In this document: piece by piece, positions 16,448 through 23,498 of the stretch | Layout: each line of letters opens with the position of its first letter | How positions within the stretch are numbered: the first letter of the stretch is position 1 | Assembly (NCBI GenBank): GCA_947500505.1 | Contig: CANMSL010000004.1 | Span: 1-64,000, forward strand | Direction of reading: 5' to 3' | Origin: an uncultured Aquimarina sp. | GTDB lineage: Bacteria > Bacteroidota > Bacteroidia > Flavobacteriales > Flavobacteriaceae | DNA length: 64,000 nt | The notes under the pieces: generated by a model | What the model saw: only the letters and a program-made list of their open reading frames with translations | Databases searched by the model: none | Told to the model about the DNA's origin: nothing | Program-made: the position numbers and the translations under genes

Positions 16448-17782
16448 TTATGTTTTGTTTTTTTCTAAAACTTCCAACAACTCAAACCTCACCATTCCGT
16501 CATCGTCGATATCTGTAAGTTTTACCCGATGCAATGTATTTATATAAGATGGATCCCAAGGCATTTTTACTTTCACATAATTCTCCGTAAACCCTTGGAT
16601 ATACCCCTCTTTGTTTTCAGACTCGAACAAAACTGTACGTTCGGTTTCTAACTGACTTTCATAAAAAGCCCTCCGTTTTTTCACAGACAATCCGCGAAGC
16701 ATCTTACTTCTTTTCTTTCTAACATCCTGCGGAACTACATTTTCTAACGAAGCAGCTACAGTATTTTCTCTTTCAGAATAAGTAAACACGTGCAAATACG
16801 ATATATCTAAAGTAGATAGAAAATTATACGTATCGAGAAAATGATCATCGGTTTCTCCCGGAAATCCTACAATCACGTCCACCCCAATACAAGCATGCGG
16901 CATAACCTCTCTGATCTTTTTTACACGATCTACATACAAATCACTAAGGTATCTGCGACGCATCAATTTAAGGATCTCATCACTACCGGATTGCAATGGA
17001 ATATGAAAATGAGGAACAAAAGTTCTTGACTTAGAAACAAAATCAATCGTCTCGTTTTTCAATAAATTCGGTTCTATTGATGAAATCCGTAGCCTTTCGA
17101 TACCTTCTACCTTATCCAACGCCTGTACCAGTTCATAAAAGGTATGCTCGTGTTTTTTATTGCCGAACTCTCCTTTTCCATAATCCCCTATATTAACACC
17201 GGTTAATACGATCTCTTTGATACCTTGTTCTGAAATTTGCTTCGCATTTTTTAGAACGTTTTCTAAGGTATCGCTACGAGAAATTCCTCTCGCCAGCGGA
17301 ATTGTACAATAGGTACATTTATAATCACATCCATCCTGAACCTTTAAAAAAGCTCTGGTACGATCTCCAATAGAGTAGCTGCCTACATAAAAGTCAGCTT
17401 CTTCAATTTCGCAAGAATGAATCTCTCCGAATTCATTTTTAGATAAATCGTTTATGTAATCTGTAATCTTAAATTTTTCCGTAGCTCCCAGTACCAGATC
17501 TACACCATCAACGGCAGCAAGTTCTTCCGGTTTCAGCTGCGCATAACAACCCACGGCTGCTACAAACGCATCCGGATTTCCCTTTTGAGCTTGTTTCACA
17601 ATAGTTTTAAATCTTTTATCAGCGTTTTCGGTAACAGAACAGGTATTGATAACATAGATATCCGCATTTTCAGAAAAATCCACTCGGTCAAAACCTTCAT
17701 TAGTAAAATTTCTGGCTATGGTAGAGGTTTCCGAAAAATTCAGTTTACAACCTAAAGTATAAAAAGCAACTTTTTTTCTCAT
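16448..17782 (-). CDS. mtaB: tRNA threonylcarbamoyladenosine (t6A37) methylthiotransferase
   Basis: This radical-SAM enzyme adds a methylthio group to t6A at position 37 of tRNAs, giving ms2t6A. The N-terminal UPF0004 domain carries the three auxiliary-cluster cysteines (Cys12 in LGCKLN, Cys48 in NTCSVT, Cys79 in VGCYAQ). The radical-SAM domain carries CDYKCTYC (Cys152, Cys156, Cys159). A C-terminal TRAM-like region follows (about 375-440). The LGCKLN and NTCSVT spelling is the MtaB type rather than MiaB. The ATG at 17782 is preferred over a TTG two codons upstream. Single gene with no visible partners. Confidence 0.93.
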   Translation of the reverse strand: MRKKVAFYTLGCKLNFSETSTIARNFTNEGFDRVDFSENADIYVINTCSVTENADKRFKTIVKQAQKGNPDAFVAAVGCYAQLKPEELAAVDGVDLVLGATEKFKITDYINDLSKNEFGEIHSCEIEEADFYVGSYSIGDRTRAFLKVQDGCDYKCTYCTIPLARGISRSDTLENVLKNAKQISEQGIKEIVLTGVNIGDYGKGEFGNKKHEHTFYELVQALDKVEGIERLRISSIEPNLLKNETIDFVSKSRTFVPHFHIPLQSGSDEILKLMRRRYLSDLYVDRVKKIREVMPHACIGVDVIVGFPGETDDHFLDTYNFLSTLDISYLHVFTYSERENTVAASLENVVPQDVRKKRSKMLRGLSVKKRRAFYESQLETERTVLFESENKEGYIQGFTENYVKVKMPWDPSYINTLHRVKLTDIDDDGMVRFELLEVLEKNKT

Positions 17783-17919
17783 TAACAATTATAAAGTCAT
17801 TTCCACAGGGAAAGAAATCTATTTATATTTACATTCGTTTTTAAATAAAAGATTCCGACCTTCGTCAGTATCATATTTAAAAGCCGTCAAAGATACCAAC
17901 AATAATTCGTTTACTAAAA

Positions 17920-19551
17920 TTGAAAATCAACCAATTTACTTCTATAATTTACTATTTAGCAACAGTTTACCTATACACCCTATGTGTTTCTTGCGGACAT
18001 TCTTCTAAAGAAGATAAAGATCACCTGGTATTTAGATATAATGAATATTCTAACATCCCTACTTTAGATCCCGCATTTGCCAGAAATCCGCCAATTATTT
18101 GGGCAACAAATCAATTATTCAATAGCTTAGTACAATTGGATGATTCACTACACGTTCAACCGGATATTGCTAAAAGATGGACAATCTCGGATGATAATTT
18201 GACCTACACTTTTACCCTAAGAGATAATGTAAAGTTTCATAAGAATACAGCATTCAAAACTAAGGATAGTACCAGAATTGTAGTGGCAAAAGATTTTGAA
18301 TATAGTTTTAACAGACTAATCGATCCAAAAGTCGCCTCTCCCGGAAATTGGGTGCTAAAAAATGTAAAAAAGTATCAGGCTGTTAATGACACTACTTTTC
18401 AGATACAGTTAAAAAAACCATTTCCTGCCTTTCTTGGATTAATGAGTATGCGTTATTGCTCTGTGGTTCCTAAAGAGGCTATAGAATTTTATGGCTCCGA
18501 TTTTAGAGCAAATCCAGTAGGAACAGGACCTTTTAAGTTTAAATTGTGGGAAGAAAACGTAAAATTAATTTTGCGTAGAAATGAATTATATTTTGAAAAG
18601 GATAAGAACGGAAAGCAATTACCATACCTGGAGGCAGTTGCCGTAACTTTTTTACCAGACAAACAAACCGAGTTTTTACAATTTGCAAAAGGTGATATAG
18701 ACTTTTTAAACAGCCTTGATGCTTCCTACAAAGATGAATTGCTTACACCAAGTGGTAAACTCAGAGATAAATATAAAGATCAGGTGAATTTATCCAAAGG
18801 TCCTTATCTTAATTCTGAATACCTAGGCTTTTATCTGGATGGTGATAAAGATGAAGTGAAATCTGAATTGCTTAGAAAAGCAATAAATTATGGTTTTGAC
18901 CGGGAAAAAATGATTACCTACCTAAAAAATGGTGTTGGAACACCTGCTACCAGCGGTTTTATACCAAAAGGATTACCGGGTTTTAATAATCAACCAGGAT
19001 TTGAATACAATCCTGAAAAGTCACGTAAACTTATTAAGGAATACATAAAACTAACAGGAAACCAAAATCCATCCATTAGCATTGCTACCGATAGTAATTA
19101 TCAAAGTATTTGTGAATTTATCCAACGAGAATTAGAGAAAATAGGATTGAATATCATCGTAGATGTGATGCCACCCTCTACCATCCGGAAAAAGAAATGG
19201 AGCGGAGAATTAGATGTTTTCAGAGCAAGTTGGATTGCTGATTATCCGGATGCTGAAAACTTCTTATCACCCTACTATAGTAAGAACTTCACTCCTAATG
19301 GTCCTAACTACACACATTTTAAAAATGAAACATTTGATCAGCTTTATGAAGAAAGCTTTTCTATTACTGATATCAGGCTAAGAGAAGAATATTATGCAAA
19401 AATGGATTCTATAATTATCGCTCATGCTCCCATCGTTCCCCTATACTACGATCAGGTAGTCCGTTTTACAAGAAAAAATGTAAAAGGATTAACCAACAAT
19501 CCACAGAATTTTTTGGTCTTAAAGCGTGTCTGGAAAAAGAAAGAATTTTGA
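17920..19551 (+). CDS. Oligopeptide/dipeptide-type ABC substrate-binding lipoprotein (543 aa)
   Basis: It has a lipoprotein signal with the lipid-accepting Cys25 (LYTLCVSCG) and an SBP family 5 fold: IPTLDPAFARNPP, LVQLDDSLHVQPDIAKRWTI, and the family signature around NPVGTGPFKFKLWEENVKLILRRN. Such proteins capture peptides in the periplasm for OppBCDF/DppBCDF, but no permease or ATPase gene is nearby, so it is an orphan here. The start is a TTG: the frame has an in-frame stop at 17878-17880, no ATG lies between it and the signal peptide, and starting there gives a complete signal sequence. Confidence 0.88.
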   Translation: MKINQFTSIIYYLATVYLYTLCVSCGHSSKEDKDHLVFRYNEYSNIPTLDPAFARNPPIIWATNQLFNSLVQLDDSLHVQPDIAKRWTISDDNLTYTFTLRDNVKFHKNTAFKTKDSTRIVVAKDFEYSFNRLIDPKVASPGNWVLKNVKKYQAVNDTTFQIQLKKPFPAFLGLMSMRYCSVVPKEAIEFYGSDFRANPVGTGPFKFKLWEENVKLILRRNELYFEKDKNGKQLPYLEAVAVTFLPDKQTEFLQFAKGDIDFLNSLDASYKDELLTPSGKLRDKYKDQVNLSKGPYLNSEYLGFYLDGDKDEVKSELLRKAINYGFDREKMITYLKNGVGTPATSGFIPKGLPGFNNQPGFEYNPEKSRKLIKEYIKLTGNQNPSISIATDSNYQSICEFIQRELEKIGLNIIVDVMPPSTIRKKKWSGELDVFRASWIADYPDAENFLSPYYSKNFTPNGPNYTHFKNETFDQLYEESFSITDIRLREEYYAKMDSIIIAHAPIVPLYYDQVVRFTRKNVKGLTNNPQNFLVLKRVWKKKEF

Positions 19552-19595
19552 TATTAATAGAACTCGAATATTCTAAGGATGGAGAGCCTATCGAA

Positions 19596-19724
19596 ATGAA
19601 AATTACAGGAAACACTGTTTTTCATGACCCGTTAAGTCTCAATAGTAGTCAGTTTACAATTATTGATAAATATAAGTTTAATGATGAAATTGAAACCTTT
19701 AAAAGCTATTTCAGAAAAAAGTAA
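19596..19724 (+). CDS. Small unrecognised ORF, possible gene remnant (42 aa)
   Basis: The frame runs from ATG 19596 to TAA 19724 (MKITGNTVFHDPLSLNSS..., ending KSYFRKK). It could also start at a TTG at 19548 that overlaps the stop of the substrate-binding lipoprotein. The composition is protein-like, but I recognise no family. It reads like the C-terminal remnant of a longer protein. A terminator-like hairpin follows. Confidence 0.3.
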   Translation: MKITGNTVFHDPLSLNSSQFTIIDKYKFNDEIETFKSYFRKK

Positions 19725-19745
19725 ATAAAAATATCACATTGCAAA

Positions 19746-19778
19746 GAAGGATTTACTAAATAAACCCTCTTTTTTTAC
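19746..19778 (+). terminator. Possible terminator after the small ORF
   Basis: GGATTTA pairs imperfectly with TAAACCC across a 5-base loop, followed by TCTTTTTTT. One mismatch in the stem lowers confidence. Confidence 0.4.
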
Positions 19779-19804
19779 TACCAAAAAAGAGAGCTTGCAT
19801 ATTA

Positions 19805-19943
19805 TCTAGGAGGAATAGGGAGTGTTAAAGTTTACACTTTAATTGTCTGCTAAACAAAAAATTAAAAGCAGGAAGCTCTTATTTCTGACTAAGTAGTCTT
19901 CTTTGTATTTCTGTCAGATTGGCTGTTTGGAAACGAAGAATAG
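19805..19943 (+). pseudogene. Decayed copy of the bacteriocin-like precursor peptide gene
   Basis: From about 19853 the DNA parallels the intact peptide gene at 20152-20295, offset by about 352 bases. The shared blocks are aaaagcaggaag, gattggctgtttgg and acgaagaatagaaaattt. In the copy the core region is broken by in-frame stops (tctgactaagtag), and the leader part is only faintly similar. No start codon gives a continuous frame, so it is not expected to make the peptide. Confidence 0.6.
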
Positions 19944-19950
19944 AAAATTT

Positions 19951-20030
19951 ACACCACTTTTTGGTGTCTTCAAAAACGTGTTCCTGAATTTTCTGATCTT
20001 TGTCGGTTAGCTCAATTTAAGATCTGGACG
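19951..20030 (-). pseudogene. Duplicated 3' end fragment of the GlmU-like gene
   Basis: This 80-base stretch parallels 20361-20440, the C-terminal coding end of the GlmU-like gene, at a constant offset of 410 bases (shared: ccactttttggtgtcttcaaaaa). It has many substitutions and no upstream remainder. It directly follows the decayed peptide copy in the same order as the intact pair, but the 58 bases holding the terminator are missing. Confidence 0.65.
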
Positions 20031-20151
20031 GTAACAACGGACATAACCGGAAATTTACTTCGGTATTAAATTTTATCTATAAGAAGTAAAAATTCAATAT
20101 TTTCGACGAATTCTATATTTTAGCAGAAAGATTAATACTAATAAAAGGTAA

Positions 20152-20295
20152 ATGAAAAAATCAATTTTAGACATCGAAGGAGTACAGATTTTAAACAAAG
20201 AACAACAAACAAAAATAAAAGCAGGAAGTTCTCATGGCTGCGGTAGTAGTCTTGCTTGTGCCATATTGGATTGGCTGTTTGGAGACGAAGAATAG
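20152..20295 (+). CDS. Bacteriocin/RiPP-like precursor peptide with leader (47 aa)
   Basis: The frame runs from ATG 20152 to TAG 20295. The N-terminal 25 residues (MKKSILDIEGVQILNKEQ... ending KIKAG) match the leader style of Bacteroidota secreted peptides: MKKSIL, then GVQxLxKxEQxxI, ending in a double-glycine-type site, here Ala-Gly. Cleavage after AG would release a 22-residue core, SSHGCGSSLACAILDWLFGD plus EE, with two cysteines. Such leaders direct peptides to peptidase-containing ABC exporters. No exporter, modification enzyme or immunity gene is recognisable nearby, and the only ABC exporter in the window (32667) lacks a C39 peptidase domain. The gene is preceded by AAAAGG and followed by a perfect terminator. 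The leader assignment rests on pattern recognition. Confidence 0.65.
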   Translation: MKKSILDIEGVQILNKEQQTKIKAGSSHGCGSSLACAILDWLFGDEE

Positions 20296-20314
20296 AAAAT
20301 TTGTTAGACTTTAT

Positions 20315-20344
20315 AAAAAACTCTCATTCACTTGAGAGTTTTTT
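20315..20344. terminator. Bidirectional terminator between peptide gene and GlmU-like gene
   Basis: AAAAAACTCTCA pairs perfectly with TGAGAGTTTTTT across a 6-base loop, giving a T-run on either strand. It serves the convergent peptide gene (plus) and GlmU-like gene (minus) and overlaps the latter's stop codon. Confidence 0.85.
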
Positions 20345-21524
20345 ATAAATCGTAATTCTTGCGCCACTTTTTGGTGTCTTCAAAAATGTGTTCCAGGATT
20401 TTTTGATCTTCTTCTGTTAATTCGATATTTCTTCTGGACATCACTACCTCAGCTACTTCAAAAGCTTTTTTGGTTAAATAAGTAGTAAATCCGCCACTTC
20501 CACCCCAGCTGTAACTAGGCACAAAATTACGAGGAAATCCACTTCCAAAAATATTTGCATTAACTCCTATAACCGTTCCTGTGTTAAACATGGTATTAAT
20601 ACCACATTTAGAATGATCTCCCATCATCAATCCACAAAACTGTAATCCGGTTTTGGCAAAACCTTCAGTTTCATAACTCCATAATCGTACTGGCGCATAG
20701 TTATTTTTAAGATTAGACGTATTGGTATCTGCTCCCAAATTACACCATTCTCCGAGTACAGAATTACCAATAAATCCATCATGTCCTTTATTAGAATATC
20801 CAAATATCACAGAATTATTAACCTCTCCTCCTACTTTAGAATGTGGTCCAATAGTAGTACCTCCGTATATCTTAGCTCCCATTTTTACGGTTGCGTGATC
20901 ACAAAGCACAAAAGGTCCCCGAATGAGACTACCTTCCATAACCTCAGCATCCTTACCAATATAAATAGGACCAGCGGACGCATTTAGCGTAGTAAATTCC
21001 AGTTTTGCACCTTCTTCCAGAAAAACATTTTTTGGTGCAATAACATTATTACTGGCAGGAATTGATTGACTTTTTCTGTCTTTCGTCAATAAATTAAAAT
21101 CTTCATTGATTGCCCGTTCATTTTTAGAAAAAATATCCCAAGTATGCTTTACCGTAAATACTTCATAGGCATACTGAATCACGTCATAAGTATCAAAATC
21201 TACTTCCTGATCCTCTTTTGCATAAAACGCAATAGGCTCATCCTCATAAAAAATAGCTTGCTTCGGTTGTAGGTTCTTGACCATAATTGCCAGGTTCTCA
21301 GTTGGTACATACGAAGCATTAATCATTACATTCTCTTCTAATTCTACCATAGGATATTTTTCACTGAGATATTCCTCTGTAATTGTAGAAGTGGTAAATC
21401 CCAAGTATTTTTCCCATTTCTCACGAATTGTCAGAATACCAATTCTGATATCTGCCACAGGTCTGGTATAAGTAAACGGTAGTAGTGAGTTTCGGGAAGC
21501 TCCATCAAAAAGAATATAATTCAT
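20343..21524 (-). CDS. GlmU-family putative sugar nucleotidyltransferase/acyltransferase (393 aa)
   Basis: I chose the ATG at 21524 (MNYILFDGASRNSLLPFTYT) because it starts the conserved N-terminal strand; an upstream start would add an unconserved tail. The N-terminal domain is a GlmU-like nucleotidyltransferase lacking the usual GxGTRM signature. The C-terminal half is a left-handed beta-helix of hexapeptide repeats, from about 185 (VIAPKNVFLEEGAKLEFTTL) through GAKIYGGTTIGPHSKVGG to GLMMGDHSKCGINTMFNTG. Bacteroidota carry this family beside true GlmU; a role in nucleotide-sugar synthesis is inferred, not shown. Its 3' end is partly duplicated at 19951-20030. Confidence 0.85.
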   Translation of the reverse strand: MNYILFDGASRNSLLPFTYTRPVADIRIGILTIREKWEKYLGFTTSTITEEYLSEKYPMVELEENVMINASYVPTENLAIMVKNLQPKQAIFYEDEPIAFYAKEDQEVDFDTYDVIQYAYEVFTVKHTWDIFSKNERAINEDFNLLTKDRKSQSIPASNNVIAPKNVFLEEGAKLEFTTLNASAGPIYIGKDAEVMEGSLIRGPFVLCDHATVKMGAKIYGGTTIGPHSKVGGEVNNSVIFGYSNKGHDGFIGNSVLGEWCNLGADTNTSNLKNNYAPVRLWSYETEGFAKTGLQFCGLMMGDHSKCGINTMFNTGTVIGVNANIFGSGFPRNFVPSYSWGGSGGFTTYLTKKAFEVAEVVMSRRNIELTEEDQKILEHIFEDTKKWRKNYDL

Positions 21525-21615
21525 AGTTATTATTGTAATATTTTGTATTAATTGGTCTAGTTGGATTGATAATAAAATTAGTTTACCAACGTAAGTTATC
21601 GACACTAAAATTCAT

Positions 21616-21726
21616 GTCAGTCTAAGTGATTCCAATCTTAATTGGGATTGTATTGAAGACAAGTAAAATTTTAGTCTTTAAATGCTTCTCGATACAATTT
21701 TTTTGGCAAAAATCACTCGAAGTGAC
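21616..21726. repeat. Dispersed intergenic palindromic element (copy C)
   Basis: The outer arms gtcagtctaagtga and tcactcgaagtgac form a long inverted repeat. Inner blocks are a small hairpin (CCAAT / ATTGG), then attgtattgaagac and ttctcgatacaat, which also pair imperfectly. The same order of blocks is seen in copy D at 30652-30772. The 331-bp gap 21525-21855 holds nothing else but the rpmE2 terminator. Confidence 0.6.
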
Positions 21727-21803
21727 GCACACTCAAAATGTAAGATCTTATACATTATTCACATTCATTAGTTAAAATCAAAAATACGTTAACCTCTAAA
21801 AAC

Positions 21804-21835
21804 AAAAAAGCCTTTCTAAAAAAGAAAGGCTTTTA
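21804..21835 (-). terminator. Terminator of rpmE2
   Basis: AGCCTTTCT pairs perfectly with AGAAAGGCT across a 5-base A loop, with a T-run on the minus strand. The stem is symmetric and could act both ways. Confidence 0.85.
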
Positions 21836-21855
21836 AATAATTCTTATGAACTAAA

Positions 21856-22107
21856 TTACTTTTTGAATTTAGCATATTTGTTTTTGAACTTGTCGATACG
21901 TCCTGCAGTATCGATAAGTTTAGACTTACCAGTATAGAAAGGATGAGAAGTTCTTGAAATTTCTAATTTCACTAACGGATACTCAACACCATCAACCTCA
22001 AGTGTTTCTTTAGTATTCGCAGTAGATTTAGTTAAAAAAACCTCATCATTTGACATATCCTTAAAGGCAACTAGTCTATAATTTTCTGGGTGAATATCTT
22101 TTCTCAT
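21856..22107 (-). CDS. rpmE2: 50S ribosomal protein L31 type B
   Basis: 83 residues beginning [20 protein letters not shown] and including [20 protein letters not shown] and [12 protein letters not shown]. The zinc-binding cysteines of type A L31 are absent, so this is the zinc-independent type B form. In many bacteria the B form replaces the A form during zinc shortage. In Bacteroidota it is often the only L31, and no Zur-like site is obvious here. A good TTG-N19-TAAATTTG promoter precedes it. Confidence 0.97.
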   Translation of the reverse strand: MRKDIHPENYRLVAFKDMSNDEVFLTKSTANTKETLEVDGVEYPLVKLEISRTSHPFYTGKSKLIDTAGRIDKFKNKYAKFKK

Positions 22108-22133
22108 TGTTTTATCTTATCATTTTCGAGGTG

Positions 22134-22163
22134 CAAATTTAAACAAATTTTGTAAAATAACAA
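22134..22163 (-). promoter_or_regulatory. rpmE2 promoter (-33/-7)
   Basis: On the minus strand: TTG (22161-22163), 19 bases, then TAAATTTG (22134-22141), which ends 27 bases before the start codon. It is a full match to the Bacteroidota consensus. Confidence 0.75.
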
Positions 22164-22222
22164 TGTTTAACAAAATATTTTATTCCAATTATATCTGTTT
22201 TATCAGTAATAACAAAAAACAA

Positions 22223-22747
22223 CTAATCACAGTTAAAAATAGCAAATATCACTGCCAAAACAGATCCTCCGTAACCTGACTCTGATAGGTCATGACAGTC
22301 AATAGTATTATCCGTATCTTGATCTTGATCTTGATCTCCTCCTTGATCGTTCGTATTACCTCCAGTATCAGTATCTTCAGCACTTCTAACTATCGTTATG
22401 GTATCCTTGTATTTTAGAAGAATCGTAATCATCTCTTCGTTAGATAAATTTAACGATATAACCGAATAATACAGTTCCAGAAATTCAGCACTCTGCTTGC
22501 TTAAAAACTCTTCTTCTATTTCCTGCATTTCTTCCGCAGTCCATTCAGAAGATGATTTTGACCGAATCGTTTGTATGAATTTGACATAACTAGGTGAATT
22601 TTCAGCACTTTTGGAAAAAGAATCAAAAAGTTTTTGTACCAACAATTCTTTTTCACTCTGTGACAATTCAGCTGGATCATTCTCCACAGAACAAGAAGTA
22701 AAAAAGATAAGCAGGGCACATGCTATATAAAGTAATTTTGTTTTCAT
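22223..22747 (-). CDS. Unrecognised lipoprotein with acidic linker and small hydrophobic tail (174 aa)
   Basis: The ATG at 22747 gives a perfect lipoprotein signal (MKTKLLYIACALLIFFTSCS, Cys19); an upstream start would spoil it. The mature part is a helical, acidic domain (about 25-130; AELSQSEKELLVQKLFDSF, EWTAEEMQEIEEEFLSKQ). It is followed by a D/Q/G-rich linker (GGDQDQDQDTDN). The C-terminal tail, SGYGGSVLAVIFAIFNCD, carries two of the protein's few cysteines nearby. I recognise no family. The tail loosely recalls the core of the peptide at 20152 (GCGSSLACAI versus GYGGSVLAVI), which may be chance. Confidence 0.65.
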   Translation of the reverse strand: MKTKLLYIACALLIFFTSCSVENDPAELSQSEKELLVQKLFDSFSKSAENSPSYVKFIQTIRSKSSSEWTAEEMQEIEEEFLSKQSAEFLELYYSVISLNLSNEEMITILLKYKDTITIVRSAEDTDTGGNTNDQGGDQDQDQDTDNTIDCHDLSESGYGGSVLAVIFAIFNCD

Positions 22748-22922
22748 ATTCAATATTTTGGGAATTAGATACAATAAAAACAGAGCATTTATTTCACCAA
22801 TTATCACTTGTAAAAATCGTTTTTTATGGTAAAACCGTAATGCAAATATGTAAATATAGTCATTTTTTTGTTATTTCCGTTTTTAAAATTAATAATTAAA
22901 ACTCTTGCTTACAACATTTTAC

Positions 22923-22930
22923 TATATTTG
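22923..22930 (+). promoter_or_regulatory. -7 element of first DUF4199 gene
   Basis: TATATTTG matches TAnnTTTG, 36 bases before the ATG at 22967. The nearest upstream TTG is only 15 bases away, shorter than usual. Confidence 0.4.
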
Positions 22931-22966
22931 AAAACTTGTTTGTTTTAACAAATGGAAACTAAATTG

Positions 22967-23497
22967 ATGGGAAATAAAGACATTTCAGCAAAAAAACACA
23001 TACTAAAATATGGTGTACTTTTAGGTATATTTAGTATTACTTTTAATTTCTTTTTATACATAACGGGAAATTATGTAGAGCAAAATCTAATTCATCCATT
23101 GATTCTTTTGTTTATTTCAATTACAGGAATCTTGGGTGGTCTTATTATGTATAAAAAAAATAATGATGGCTATATTGGACTAGGTCAAGGTTTAAAGATA
23201 GGGATAGGGATATCTTTAACAGGAGCTATACTGATTGTTCTTTGTAAAATTACACTAATGCAAGCAATCGATCCAGATATTATTACTCAGATTGAAAATA
23301 CTGAAATTAAAAAACTTGCAGAAAAATCAGCCGAGTTTACTCGAGAAAGTATCGATAAAAAAATTGCTTCCATCAGGAAATATACATCTCCTCTTACTAT
23401 GATCATTATAGCCTTTACTGAAAATTTATTTCTTGGCTTCACAGTCTCACTAATAGGCGGACTTATCATACAAAAAAAACGAGATCCTTTTAAATAG
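22967..23497 (+). CDS. DUF4199 membrane protein, copy 1 (176 aa)
   Basis: Four hydrophobic segments and the family pattern: KKHILKYGVLLG, LYITGNYVEQN, LKIGIGISLTGAILIVLCKI, then a soluble loop with IDPDIITQI and a last segment ending GGLIIQKKRDPFK. The ATG at 22967 is chosen over the one at 22952 because it gives 176 residues, exactly the length of the paralogues at 26659, 27243 and 27812. Function of DUF4199 is unknown; members sit in the inner membrane. This copy is separated from the tandem cluster by the AraC-type regulator and the ECF sigma gene. Confidence 0.85.
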   Translation: MGNKDISAKKHILKYGVLLGIFSITFNFFLYITGNYVEQNLIHPLILLFISITGILGGLIMYKKNNDGYIGLGQGLKIGIGISLTGAILIVLCKITLMQAIDPDIITQIENTEIKKLAEKSAEFTRESIDKKIASIRKYTSPLTMIIIAFTENLFLGFTVSLIGGLIIQKKRDPFK

Positions 23498-23498
23498 A

